DNA of 64,000 nucleotides from Nitrospirales bacterium (GCA_029261295.1 JAJDBP010000007.1:309874-373873); one strand, 5' to 3'. Counted from the stretch's first letter, positions 34,761-43,615 are shown. Translations and numbers: made by a program. Notes: generated by a model from the sequence alone, not told the origin.

Positions 34761-36563
34761 TCACACCCTTGGGAAATACCGGTTCGTGATAGGCATACGT
34801 CGGTCTTTTCCTAGAGCTCTCGCCGTAATTTTTATTCCGATAGGAGATTGACGACGCTTATATTCACTCCGCTCAACAAGTCGCAACACCTTTTGCACCA
34901 CCCGTTCGGAATAGCCAAATTTGGCAATAGTTTTTTTTGACTGATTTTTTTCAACATACGCTTGTAAAATTGCATCTAATTCGGGGTAGGCCGGCAGTGA
35001 ATCCTGATCCGTCTGATTCGCTTTAAGCTCCGCCGATGGCGCTCGCACCTGAATTCTTTCGGGAATACTCATCTGGTCGAAATCTGACCCTTGATAACCA
35101 CTCCGCCATCGGGCCAATTCATAGACTCGCATTTTGGGAATATCTTTGATGACCGCAAACCCACCAGCCATGTCTCCATAGAGTGTGGCATAGCCCACGC
35201 TCATTTCGCTTTTATTCCCAGTGGTCAGTACAAGATAGCCAAATTTATTCGACAGCGCCATTAATAGCGTTCCACGAATTCTGGCCTGTAAATTTTCCTC
35301 AGTTACATTTACCGAGAACCGCTTAAAAAGAGGTTGTAATTCTTTAAGATAAGCTTTGAAAATGGTGTTAATTGGAAGATTCAACAAATCTATTCCCAAG
35401 TTCTTCGCTAAGAGCTTTGAATCGTGTTTGCTCATTGAAGAAGTATAGGGAGATGGCATCATGACACCCACAACCTTTGAGGCACCAAGTGCATCTCGAG
35501 CGATCAAAGCCGTTAAGGCAGAATCTATGCCCCCACTAATGCCCACCACAACATTGGAGAATTCATTTTTACGAACATAGTCTCTTACACCTAACACCAG
35601 GGCACGATAAATTTCTTCCGGTTCAGTCATAGATACAAGGGAATCGTGCACGGCATGCGAGAGATCCTGTGAGCGGGAATAGCTCCATGGAATTTGAATA
35701 AAGGAAATCCCTCGCTTTTTTTGAGCGGATGAATTTGCAACAAACCGCTTAGATGGCTTCTTCGGTTTAGTCACGATAGGAAGATCTGTGAGGAGAAGGT
35801 CCTCTTCAAATGATCGTCCAGCCGCCATAATTTCTCCGCTAGGGTCTACAACAAGACTGTTGCCATCAAAGACTAGCTCATCCTGTCCTCCGACCATATT
35901 TGTATAACTCACGAATACGCCATGTTCCTTGGCGCGTTGAGCCAACATCCGTTGTCGATCCTGCGTTTTTCCAATGTGATAAGGAGAGGCGTTAATATTC
36001 AAGATGAAGTCCGCTCCACCATGTTTCACCTGTGTGCAGACAGGCCCATCATGAAACCAAATATCTTCACAAATGTTTATACCTATTCGAACTGCCCCTA
36101 ACGCTACAACAGGATTGGTCTTCCCCTCCTGAAAATAACGCTGTTCATCAAATACCCCATAATTGGGAAGTTTCTGTTTCGCATAGCCTCCAACCAATCG
36201 CCCTCCCTCAAAAATCCAGGCGACATTCAACGGCTTTTGCCCATCAGTTGAATCAGGCCGTATTAATTGAAAGTGAGGTGTTAATATGATTTCGCCTTGA
36301 CGGGCCACGCTGCCTACAACCGCCATAATGCCACCAGAAACCTTAGCCATTCGATTCCGCATACGATCAACATCGCGAAGGAATTCTGGCATGAAGAGAA
36401 GGTCTTCAGGGGGATATCCCGTCACGGCTAATTCGGGAAACACGACGACATCCGCTTTGGCCTTCTTGGCTTCGCGTATCCATTGACAAATGATGCGAGT
36501 ATTTCCTTCAAGGTCGCCAACAACCGCATTCATTTGTATCATGGCCAATCGTAGTTTCATCAT
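34761..36563 (-). CDS. nadE: NAD+ synthase, glutamine-hydrolysing
   Basis: The protein has 600 residues with two domains. The N-terminal nitrilase-fold glutaminase keeps the triad Glu44 (VVVFPELAVTGY), Lys131 (KQKLPNYGVFDE) and Cys165 (GINICEDIWF). The C-terminal synthetase has the PP-loop SGGIDS at 343-348. It amidates nicotinate-adenine dinucleotide to NAD+ using ammonia from glutamine. ATG 36563 directly abuts the seven-T tract of an intrinsic terminator; the next codon is also ATG. The leader has its own promoter and two hairpins of the ANTAR-target type (see 36564-36651). Downstream is glnD, so glutamine-dependent NAD synthesis and nitrogen sensing are linked in one operon. Confidence 0.95.
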   Translation of the reverse strand: MMKLRLAMIQMNAVVGDLEGNTRIICQWIREAKKAKADVVVFPELAVTGYPPEDLLFMPEFLRDVDRMRNRMAKVSGGIMAVVGSVARQGEIILTPHFQLIRPDSTDGQKPLNVAWIFEGGRLVGGYAKQKLPNYGVFDEQRYFQEGKTNPVVALGAVRIGINICEDIWFHDGPVCTQVKHGGADFILNINASPYHIGKTQDRQRMLAQRAKEHGVFVSYTNMVGGQDELVFDGNSLVVDPSGEIMAAGRSFEEDLLLTDLPIVTKPKKPSKRFVANSSAQKKRGISFIQIPWSYSRSQDLSHAVHDSLVSMTEPEEIYRALVLGVRDYVRKNEFSNVVVGISGGIDSALTALIARDALGASKVVGVMMPSPYTSSMSKHDSKLLAKNLGIDLLNLPINTIFKAYLKELQPLFKRFSVNVTEENLQARIRGTLLMALSNKFGYLVLTTGNKSEMSVGYATLYGDMAGGFAVIKDIPKMRVYELARWRSGYQGSDFDQMSIPERIQVRAPSAELKANQTDQDSLPAYPELDAILQAYVEKNQSKKTIAKFGYSERVVQKVLRLVERSEYKRRQSPIGIKITARALGKDRRMPITNRYFPRV

Positions 36564-36600
36564 AAAAAAACGTCCTCTGCCCCAAACGGGATCGAGGACG
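36564..36600 (-). terminator. Intrinsic terminator directly before nadE
   Basis: On the minus strand CGTCCTC (36600-36594) pairs with GAGGACG (36577-36571); CCC/GGG can extend the stem inside. Seven Ts follow (36570-36564) and the nadE ATG begins at the next base. The 3' arm also holds the only GAGG that could serve as the nadE ribosome-binding site. Placement at the start codon points to attenuation of nadE rather than to simple ending of the upstream operon. Confidence 0.8.
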
Positions 36601-36651
36601 CCATTGTCCTATTTACCAATATGATTTCAGTGGACAACTTCATTGTCGCCC
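36595..36651 (-). ncRNA. Candidate ANTAR-target dual-hexaloop antiterminator in the nadE leader
   Basis: Two hairpins are read on the minus strand. P1 (36651-36632) has arms GGGCGAC and GTTGTCC (two G-U pairs) with loop AATGAA. P2 (36610-36595) has arms AGGAC and GTCCT with loop AATGGC. Both loops have six bases with A at position 1 and G at position 4, the pattern known for ANTAR-protein targets, and both contain GACAATG. The linker is 21 bases. The 3' arm of P2 lies wholly inside the 5' arm of the terminator, so P2 and the terminator exclude each other. P1 also has a competing fold with five Watson-Crick pairs and a five-base loop. The gene directly upstream encodes a GAF-GAF-ANTAR protein. 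Confidence 0.68.
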
Positions 36652-36660
36652 ATTTCAATC

Positions 36661-36689
36661 ATTATACAAGTGACGGAATGACTCTTCAA
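36661..36689 (-). promoter_or_regulatory. Promoter of the nadE leader
   Basis: On the minus strand TTGAAG (36689-36684) and a perfect TATAAT (36666-36661) are separated by exactly 17 bases. Transcription should start near 36654, which puts hairpin P1 at the very 5' end of the RNA. The promoter lies inside the gap after the ANTAR gene stop at 36737. Confidence 0.7.
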
Positions 36690-36736
36690 ATCACCCACAG
36701 GTAGGCTTGCACCCCATTGAGCCTCGTTTTTGGTTT

Positions 36737-37993
36737 CTACGATTGTGTCGCCTGTTGAAGTTCTTCAGCCAGAATGATGGCATCAGCAATTTCACGCATC
36801 GATTTCCTCAAATTCATGCTCTGGCGTTGCATCAATCGAAAAGCCTCTGGTTCCGACAATCCTTTTGATGCCATGAGAAATCCTTTGGCTCGTTCCACTT
36901 GTTTTCGAACTTCCAAGGCTTCTTGCATCTCAAAAGACTTTTCCATCAACCGAGTATGTTCGATGGCCACTGCAGATTGATTGGCAATGGCTTCCAGTGT
37001 TTTGGTTTCTTCTTTCGAAAACAAATGAAGGGTCGACGTATACACATTGATCACCCCAATCACATTATTTTTCATCAACATGGGAATGGATAATAAGGAG
37101 TGCAACCCTTCCTGTTTAGCCAGATCACGATAAAAATATCCCCCTTCTGCTCTCACGTCTGGCACATAGACCGAACGCTGCTCTTGAACAGCCCTTCCGC
37201 TCATACTTTGCCCGACTTTCAAGGGAGGCTTTTTCCGGTAGGCATCGCTGAGGCTCTGAGTGGCGGCAATGCGTAGTTCACCAGAATCCTGATCAACTAA
37301 CATGATTGAGCAAATCTTCGAGTTCATTAATTGTGCCGTCATGGTCACAATCAATTGCAAGACATCATCAATCAATCGGTTGGAAGCCACGGTTTCAGAC
37401 ACTTGAGATAGCGTTTCAAGCCTACGGGCCTTTTCTCGCATGTCATCATACAAACGAGCATTCGCGATGGCCCCGCCCACTTGATTGGCAATCGTTAATA
37501 GTAATGCCAAAGATTCTTCCGAATACCGTTTAGATCGTTTATGTTGCACATTGATCACTCCAACAATTTCGCCTTTGCTCATAATGGGAACCGAAACAAA
37601 TGCTTGATAGCGATCTTCTGGCAACCGGTGGTAGAACTTAAATCTCGCATCATCGCTCGCATTTCTAGGTATGACCACTGGAACCTTTTCGCGAGCCACC
37701 CAACCTGTAATCCCTTCGCCTAATCCTATGGAGATTCGGCCGATTAATCGGGGATGAGGATTTTTTGATGCACGGAGGATTAATTCCTCTTTATTTTCAG
37801 AAATCATATAAAGCAAACATGCATCTGCTTTAGTCACTTCAACCACGACTTCCACAATTTCCTTCAAAACAGTGGCCTGCTCCAAGGTACTACTCACTGA
37901 TTCACTAATTCGATGAAGAATCTGGACTTCCCTTGTGCGTTCTCGCACCTGCTGCTTCAACTCTTCCATGGTCAATTGCTTGGAACGCGCCAT
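36737..37993 (-). CDS. GAF-GAF-ANTAR regulator, probable RNA-binding antiterminator
   Basis: The protein has 418 residues. After a short coiled coil come two GAF domains: about 35-180 (ADACLLYMISENKEELILRA, IGRISIGLGEGITGWVAREK) and about 205-350 (KICSIMLVDQDSGELRIAAT, VGQSMSGRAVQEQRSVYVPD). The last 60 residues are an ANTAR domain: LEVRKQVERAKGFLMASKG, LSEPEAFRLMQRQSMNLR, SMREIADAII. ANTAR domains bind paired hexaloop hairpins in nascent RNA and prevent termination, as NasR, AmiR and EutV do. GAF domains would sense a small ligand in the cytoplasm. A matching dual-hexaloop leader lies directly downstream, before nadE. The gene is one base from aroB and probably shares its transcript. Confidence 0.9.
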   Translation of the reverse strand: MARSKQLTMEELKQQVRERTREVQILHRISESVSSTLEQATVLKEIVEVVVEVTKADACLLYMISENKEELILRASKNPHPRLIGRISIGLGEGITGWVAREKVPVVIPRNASDDARFKFYHRLPEDRYQAFVSVPIMSKGEIVGVINVQHKRSKRYSEESLALLLTIANQVGGAIANARLYDDMREKARRLETLSQVSETVASNRLIDDVLQLIVTMTAQLMNSKICSIMLVDQDSGELRIAATQSLSDAYRKKPPLKVGQSMSGRAVQEQRSVYVPDVRAEGGYFYRDLAKQEGLHSLLSIPMLMKNNVIGVINVYTSTLHLFSKEETKTLEAIANQSAVAIEHTRLMEKSFEMQEALEVRKQVERAKGFLMASKGLSEPEAFRLMQRQSMNLRKSMREIADAIILAEELQQATQS

Positions 37994-37994
37994 T

Positions 37995-39164
37995 TTATTT
38001 CTTCTTCGTTGGCCCTGAACGTGCTTGAGATTGAGGCCTTATCTTTGCCCTTCTGGAAGGGGACGGTTGTTGAAGTGAAAACCATTTCCGTATAGATTCC
38101 CGAACAAGGGGCATCACTTGAACTTCGCCAATTCGTTGAGGCAACACACAATAAATATTCCCCTTCACGACTTTTTTGTCATGCTGCATGGCACTCCACA
38201 TATCTGAAAATGTCATCTTCTTTGGAATACTACTTGGCAATCCAACTCTCTTAATGAGTTCATCTTGACGGTCAACGACTTCACTTGAGCACACTCCCAA
38301 GTACTGAGCAATGGAAGCCTCTTGAACCATCCCAAGACCCACGGCTTCCCCATGTATCCATTTTTTATAGCGACCCCAGGCTTCTAAGGCATGTCCTACC
38401 GTATGTCCATAATTTAAAATTCGTCTCCTTCCAGACTCACGTTCATCTCCTGCAACCACATCAGCTTTTATTTCACAACATCGTCGAAGTACATGCGGCA
38501 ACACGTCGTCCGATTGGCTTCGGAGACCCTCAACATGTTGTTCGAGGTATGTAAAAAATCCCTTATCAGCAATCATTCCATATTTAATCACTTCCGCTAA
38601 ACCAGCAATCCATTGGCGAGAAGGAAGGGTTTTGAGAACTTGTGGATCAACAACCACCTTTTGAGGTTGATAAAACGCACCAATCAAATTCTTCCCTTGG
38701 GAATGATTGACTCCGGTTTTCCCACCCACACTTGAATCCACTTGCGCCACCAATGTCGTTGGCACCTGAAAAAAGGGAATACCTCGAAGATAGGTTGATG
38801 CCGCAAACCCTGCGACATCACCAGTAACCCCACCGCCCAACGCCAATATACTATCTTGCCGTTCAAGTCGATGTGTCACCAATGCATCTAGAATTTTAGC
38901 TAACCAATGAACGGTTTTTGCTTGCTCTCCGTCTGGGACGATAATGAAGAATGACGAAAGTCCGGCACGTCGTAGGGAACGCTGGACAAAACGACCATAC
39001 AATTGATTGACAATTGGATTGGTAACAATTGCCACACGACCAGCGCACCCACCATCTTGGAGAATTTGTCCAATTTGGCTCAGGATGCCCGGCTGAATCA
39101 GAATTTCATAACTCCGATCGCCTAACGGAACCGAAACCCGATTTGAGACTGGAACACTCTTCAT
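37995..39164 (-). CDS. aroB: 3-dehydroquinate synthase
   Basis: The protein has 389 residues. It makes 3-dehydroquinate from DAHP, the second step of the shikimate pathway, using NAD+ and a divalent metal. Visible landmarks are the NAD site DSILALGGGVTGDVAGFAAS, YLRGIPFFQVPTTLVAQVDSS, GGKTGVNHSQGKNLIGAFYQ, the Lys/Glu region GLAEVIKYGMI, and the metal ligands in RRILNYGHTVGHALE and IHGEAVGLGM. The C-terminus has about 25 extra basic and Ser/Pro-rich residues (PSRRAKIRPQSQARSG), probably disordered. It lies downstream of aroC and immediately upstream of the ANTAR regulator gene. Confidence 0.95.
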   Translation of the reverse strand: MKSVPVSNRVSVPLGDRSYEILIQPGILSQIGQILQDGGCAGRVAIVTNPIVNQLYGRFVQRSLRRAGLSSFFIIVPDGEQAKTVHWLAKILDALVTHRLERQDSILALGGGVTGDVAGFAASTYLRGIPFFQVPTTLVAQVDSSVGGKTGVNHSQGKNLIGAFYQPQKVVVDPQVLKTLPSRQWIAGLAEVIKYGMIADKGFFTYLEQHVEGLRSQSDDVLPHVLRRCCEIKADVVAGDERESGRRRILNYGHTVGHALEAWGRYKKWIHGEAVGLGMVQEASIAQYLGVCSSEVVDRQDELIKRVGLPSSIPKKMTFSDMWSAMQHDKKVVKGNIYCVLPQRIGEVQVMPLVRESIRKWFSLQQPSPSRRAKIRPQSQARSGPTKKK

Positions 39165-39245
39165 TGGCAGTCAGTTATAATCAGAAGATTCGACGGCGGT
39201 AGGGTACATTCTTTATACCCAAGCACAAAATTACCGAGGGATTGA

Positions 39246-40406
39246 TCAAAATGAACGAACATACTCCTGATAGGAGTGATAATTTCGTTTCATTTCTTCT
39301 AGCGTATCTCCACCAAATTTTTCTATAAGCGCATTCGCCATTTCATAGGCTATGACTGCTTCACCTACCACCCCAGCGGCTGGAACGGTACAAATATCTG
39401 ATCGTTCAACCGTGGCTTCAAATGGTTCTTTCGTTTCGATATCAACACTGTCTTTGGGAGTGTAGAGCGTGGCAATGGGCTTCATAGCCACTCGTACAAT
39501 AATAGGCTGTCCATTGGTAATCCCACCTTCCAACCCACCGGCATTATTTGACTTTCTGATGAATTCTCCAGCTGTTTGATCGAAATAAATATCATCATGA
39601 ACTTCTGATCCATAGCGGCGTGCAGACTCAAAGCCCATACCGATTTCAACCCCTTTCATGGCTTGAATACTCATGGCAGCCATAGCCAAACGCGCCGTTA
39701 GCCGTCGATCCCATTGCGCATAGGTTCCCAAACCGATTGGAGGATTGGTGACGACCACCTCAAAAATTCCTCCCAGCGAATCCCCTTTATGCTTAGCCCC
39801 GCGAATATGCTCAATCATTTTTTTCCCGGCTTCGAGGTCCGGGCACCGCACCTCTGATTGCTCGGCTTCTTGATAGGCAACCAATGGATCAGCTTGGGTG
39901 GGGGCCGCCACCCCACCAATATCCATGGTATAGCTCACTACCTGCATATCAAACTGTGCCAAAAGAGATTTGGCAACCCCTCCAATCGCCACTCGAATAG
40001 CCGTTTCGCGTGCGCTTGCTTTCTCCAGAACATTCCGTATATCCCGATGCCCATATTTGATCGCCCCGACTAAATCCGCATGTCCGGGACGTGGACGAGT
40101 GACGACTCTCTCAGTAGAAGGCGGTCCTGGCTCTGAAGCCATGATATCTTTCCAATTTTCCCAATCTTTATTCCAAATAAGGAGCCCTAGTGGATTACCT
40201 AATGTTTTGCCTTTTCGGACCCCACAAATAAATTCGATCCGGTCCTTTTCAATACGCATCCGCCCGCCTCGTCCATATCCTCCCTGACGACGGATAAGAT
40301 CTGCGTTTATGGCATCAGCCGTAACAGGCAACCCTGACGGCACCCCTTCCACCACAGCCATAAGGCCTCTGCCATGTGATTCCCCTGCATTTAAATATCT
40401 CAACAT
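39246..40406 (-). CDS. aroC: Chorismate synthase
   Basis: The protein has 386 residues and converts EPSP to chorismate with reduced FMN, the last common step of the shikimate pathway. Family signatures are all present: GESHGRGLMAVVEGVPSGLP near the N-terminus, RPRPGHADLVGAIKYGHRD followed by SARETAIRVAIG, and SNNAGGLEGGITNGQPIIVR. It lies 81 bases before aroB and 115 bases after pilP on the same strand. In many proteobacteria pilMNOPQ is followed by aroK-aroB; here aroC takes that place and pilQ is missing. Confidence 0.96.
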   Translation of the reverse strand: MLRYLNAGESHGRGLMAVVEGVPSGLPVTADAINADLIRRQGGYGRGGRMRIEKDRIEFICGVRKGKTLGNPLGLLIWNKDWENWKDIMASEPGPPSTERVVTRPRPGHADLVGAIKYGHRDIRNVLEKASARETAIRVAIGGVAKSLLAQFDMQVVSYTMDIGGVAAPTQADPLVAYQEAEQSEVRCPDLEAGKKMIEHIRGAKHKGDSLGGIFEVVVTNPPIGLGTYAQWDRRLTARLAMAAMSIQAMKGVEIGMGFESARRYGSEVHDDIYFDQTAGEFIRKSNNAGGLEGGITNGQPIIVRVAMKPIATLYTPKDSVDIETKEPFEATVERSDICTVPAAGVVGEAVIAYEMANALIEKFGGDTLEEMKRNYHSYQEYVRSF

Positions 40407-40521
40407 ACCAATCCTTACCGTTAATAAGTAAAAATCCTATATCGCCTCAAATCCGGCGTGTCCAACCACGAGGGAAGTGACAGATTATGAAGGTTTTTCC
40501 AGGCTTTCTCAACCAGAATTT

Positions 40522-41082
40522 TTAAGAAGATTGCCCGAGAGTTGCAAATGAAAGGATAAAAGACTTTGCACTTGAAAGGTGATTTTCTAATATCGAGGTC
40601 GAGGGATGCTCGAAAAGCACTTCTTCCCTTCCAATAGTTTTGATTATCCATCCTGAGTGAGCCACTTCCAACCCTGGTCTGACAAAAACTCGTTCATCAG
40701 GGGAAAGTTGAAGGACTGCCTGACGACCCAATTGGCCTTCAATGATTCCCAGGAGTTTCCAATTCGGGTTGGCTACAGGTTGAACAGGTGAGTTCGGCGG
40801 AAGGTTGGACTGTGCTTTTCTATTTGAAGAAGAAATTACACTTTGTTTTTTTATTGGCCTAAAAGGATCTCGCCGTTTTTTCAAATCACTTCTGTCCTGT
40901 CCATGCACAATCCGTCCACCTACAGCTGGTGACTCAGGTGACGAAAAATTTTGAACTTGGCCAATGGCCAAAGGGAGGCTTAGAAGGCCGCAAAGAAAAC
41001 CTCCTAGCAAATAGATGGAAATTCGAACAGGGCGGCTCTTCAATCTGAAGATCAACGAATTTTTATCTATTTTTTGGAACAT
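40522..41082 (-). CDS. pilP: Type IV pilus assembly lipoprotein-like protein PilP
   Basis: The protein has 186 residues. It has a hydrophobic N-terminal segment (IYLLGGFLCGLLSLPLAIG) without a perfect lipobox, a disordered linker with KKRRDPFRPI, and the small PilP beta domain (NWKLLGIIEGQLGRQAVLQL, ERVFVRPGLEV, WIIKTIGREEVLFE). PilP joins PilM-N-O to the secretin PilQ in the periplasm. The position after PilO supports the call. No pilQ follows; the next gene is aroC, so the secretin must be encoded elsewhere or be absent. About 115 bases downstream hold no gene. Confidence 0.85.
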   Translation of the reverse strand: MFQKIDKNSLIFRLKSRPVRISIYLLGGFLCGLLSLPLAIGQVQNFSSPESPAVGGRIVHGQDRSDLKKRRDPFRPIKKQSVISSSNRKAQSNLPPNSPVQPVANPNWKLLGIIEGQLGRQAVLQLSPDERVFVRPGLEVAHSGWIIKTIGREEVLFEHPSTSILENHLSSAKSFILSFATLGQSS

Positions 41083-41122
41083 TGAACTTTCCCTTGATTC
41101 TCCTCGACCACCAGGAAGAACA

Positions 41123-41716
41123 CTATGTTTTTAGCAATTCTTTCATTTTTCGGAATTGGGGAGAGGCTGTGCCCTGTATCGTAAAATCAGTCGTCACCAA
41201 AGACACACCTCCGGCGCCTGATTTTCTTGTAAGGATGAGAGGGTTGATCGTCTGGATCCACGACAACTGCAGTAATTCCTCTAAAAATTGAACAGTGGGG
41301 AAAAATCTTCCCTCCACCCTCACCACAATGCGAAGGGAAACATCTGATAGTTCCTTAGTGATTAATTGTTTTTCAGGTTTCCAAAGGCGTATAGATACCC
41401 CCGCCCGTGTTCCTATCTTCACCATTTCTTTGCGAAATTCCTGTGATTTCCCTTCCACTGGTAATTGTTGGAGGATTGAAGATAATTGCTCACGCAAAAT
41501 CAGTACTTCCTGCTCTACCGATTGTAATGAGGCCATGCTCTTGATTGATTGCTGATTTTCCTTAGTCAAATTCGAGATATCTTGAGTGACCATGGCAATA
41601 GAACGATCAAGAGAGCTCCAAATCCAGCTATTCATTCCTAGTGCAAACAGCACAATAGTTAATCCAAAGATCAAAAAACCCTGCCAAACAGGTGCTTCTT
41701 CCCACCATTTCATCAC
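41123..41716 (-). CDS. pilO: Type IV pilus inner-membrane protein PilO
   Basis: The protein has 197 residues: a short cytoplasmic start, one membrane helix (GFLIFGLTIVLFALGMNSWIW), a periplasmic coiled coil of about 60 residues (SIAMVTQDISNLTKENQQSI, LREQLSSILQQL), and a ferredoxin-like C-terminal domain (VSLRIVVRVEGRFFPTVQFL, IQTINPLILTRKS). PilO pairs with PilN to form the inner-membrane platform of the pilus machine. Its start overlaps the pilN stop. The call rests on domain order and gene context, because the sequence itself is poorly conserved. Confidence 0.85.
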   Translation of the reverse strand: MMKWWEEAPVWQGFLIFGLTIVLFALGMNSWIWSSLDRSIAMVTQDISNLTKENQQSIKSMASLQSVEQEVLILREQLSSILQQLPVEGKSQEFRKEMVKIGTRAGVSIRLWKPEKQLITKELSDVSLRIVVRVEGRFFPTVQFLEELLQLSWIQTINPLILTRKSGAGGVSLVTTDFTIQGTASPQFRKMKELLKT

Positions 41717-42294
41717 GTCGTCACCTGTCGCCCCAAAGTAAAGCGAATCATAAAGGAGAAAGGACTCCCGCTTTCTTGGTCTTTTTTCTCAAAAATTTCT
41801 ACAACTGGAAGTGCCGTCATCACATGAAGATCCTCTAAGGCATCAATATATTTTCCGATGTCTTTGAGTACAAGAGATTGCCCTTTCAATTCCACAACCT
41901 GGTCAACAATCTGAACACGATCGAACCAGACCTCTAGGCCTTCAACACTGCGCCCAACTCCATCTAATACGGTCATGGGCAGCTGTTTCCCTATCCTTTG
42001 AGCATGTAAGGCCTCAACCGCATCACCTAAACGTTGTTTTTCTTCCTTGTACCGTTCTAGAAGATCCAAGGTTTTCTGAATCTTGGCCAGTGATTGGGTT
42101 TGAACATCTTTTTCCTGAAGTAAATTTGCATACTTCTCTTGTTGCACTTGAGTCCACTCCCAAGCTATCACTCCCATCACCACACACAAAACAACCCCAA
42201 TCAATCCAAATCTACGATTTGAAGATTTCCTTTGAACATCAGAAACCTGGAGTTCCCTGGCCAAGTTAATTTCAATCATCTGATTGCGCCCCAC
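41713..42294 (-). CDS. pilN: Type IV pilus inner-membrane protein PilN
   Basis: The protein has 193 residues. The cytoplasmic N-terminus contains the conserved IEINLAREL segment that docks into PilM (INLLP-like), followed by a membrane helix (RFGLIGVVLCVVMGVIAWEW), a coiled coil and a periplasmic alpha/beta domain. The start at 42294 overlaps the end of pilM by 23 bases; a second ATG a few codons downstream is possible. Together with PilM, PilO and PilP it forms the alignment complex that spans the inner membrane and periplasm. Confidence 0.88.
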   Translation of the reverse strand: MGRNQMIEINLARELQVSDVQRKSSNRRFGLIGVVLCVVMGVIAWEWTQVQQEKYANLLQEKDVQTQSLAKIQKTLDLLERYKEEKQRLGDAVEALHAQRIGKQLPMTVLDGVGRSVEGLEVWFDRVQIVDQVVELKGQSLVLKDIGKYIDALEDLHVMTALPVVEIFEKKDQESGSPFSFMIRFTLGRQVTT

Positions 42295-43354
42295 GCAAGG
42301 CTACACCCACTGCGACGCCCAACAATGGCCTCATTTGTTGAAATATCGGATCCTCTTGAATAGCTGGAGGAACAATTATCGACTGAAAGGGATCCAGAAG
42401 ATGAACAGACATTGCCAATGAAGAGGCCAATATTGTTGCCATTTCCGGCACACAGGCATACCCACCAGAAAGGAGAATTCCTCTATCAAACACTCCATCT
42501 GACTGGTCAGAGAAGGATTCTACGGACCCTAATATTTGGTCGCGGGTCTCTTCTAAAAATCTTTCTAGGAGTACTGTTTCTGATGTTCCTAGCTCATTTT
42601 TCACTTCCAAGGAATCTCGAAAGGGCAAGATTTGGGCAAGAAGATCTCCATACCACTCAGCCTCATAGGACACCTTCCGAGTGGACACTGGCTCCCCTTG
42701 GGCAATCACCACCAAAGTCATCCCAGTTGGTCCCATATGGGCGAGCAACCACGTCCCTTCTTTCCCAAAATTAAAAGTCACGACATTGATTAGAGCAAAT
42801 ATATCCACATCTACAAACTGAACAGCCATTCCACATCGACGAAACGACTCCAGTTGGTTTTTTACACTTTCTTTCTTGGCCACAACGAGAAATTGTTCTT
42901 GCTGATCGTTCTTACCCTCTGTGAAAATTTTTGGATGGTAGACATCCCACAACACATCCTGTGCATCCAGTCCAATATACCGATCAATTTCTAGAGTCAG
43001 ATGATCGCGAATATCTCTTTCAGTCATAACCGGAAGACTTATCGTTTTCACGAACACTGCCGATCCAGAGAGCGCGGTTCCTATCCTATTAAAATGAGCG
43101 TTTATCTTATTCTGTATGGTCTTCACACACTCAGCCCCAGATTCTTCGTCTGACAACGCTCCATCAGCAACAGAATGTATTGAGGCATCATGTACCATCA
43201 GTTTCTTACCTTTTCCCTGCAACACCACTACCTTGATCAAGCGAGAACCCCGATCAACTCCAACCGCCAATGGCACACTCTTCCTCAGCGATTTAAGCCT
43301 TCGGACAAACTGTTGCCATCGGTGTTCTTTTACAGCGGTTCTCATCTTTTCCAT
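42272..43354 (-). CDS. pilM: Type IV pilus assembly ATPase-like protein PilM
   Basis: The protein has 360 residues with an actin-like (ASKHA/FtsA-type) fold: LAVGVDRGSRLIKVVVLQG at the first phosphate loop, AVFVKTISLPVMTERDIRDH, ILLSGGYACVPEMATILAS at the adenosine site, and the end LLGVAVGVALRGA. PilM is cytoplasmic and holds the N-terminus of PilN. It heads pilMNOP. The 260 bases before it (43355-43615) should contain the promoter; I see only a small hairpin TCAGA/TCTGA near the rapZ stop and no clear -35/-10 pair. Confidence 0.9.
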   Translation of the reverse strand: MEKMRTAVKEHRWQQFVRRLKSLRKSVPLAVGVDRGSRLIKVVVLQGKGKKLMVHDASIHSVADGALSDEESGAECVKTIQNKINAHFNRIGTALSGSAVFVKTISLPVMTERDIRDHLTLEIDRYIGLDAQDVLWDVYHPKIFTEGKNDQQEQFLVVAKKESVKNQLESFRRCGMAVQFVDVDIFALINVVTFNFGKEGTWLLAHMGPTGMTLVVIAQGEPVSTRKVSYEAEWYGDLLAQILPFRDSLEVKNELGTSETVLLERFLEETRDQILGSVESFSDQSDGVFDRGILLSGGYACVPEMATILASSLAMSVHLLDPFQSIIVPPAIQEDPIFQQMRPLLGVAVGVALRGAQSDD

Positions 43355-43615
43355 TCTTTATCTCTAGTTGTATCTGGACCGTTTTCTTGTCTGCTATTAC
43401 TCATTATGATGCCATGTTTTTACCTAGAGATGTTTTGGGGAAATTATTGAACGTGAGGAAAAGTTATCCTACAGGAATAACCAAAAACGAGCAGTAATAC
43501 TGTTGTATGATTAGAGGAGGAGCTGAATAAACAGGGATTCAAACACGCAGGCAGGTATGAGGTCTCAATAATAAGTAGACTACAAATTCGGGTTTTTTCT
43601 CAGAATACTCTGATC

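Noticed and set aside
40421..40651. 76-codon frame between pilP and aroC
   Set aside because: Over half of it overlaps the end of pilP in another frame, and the composition shows no protein-like pattern.
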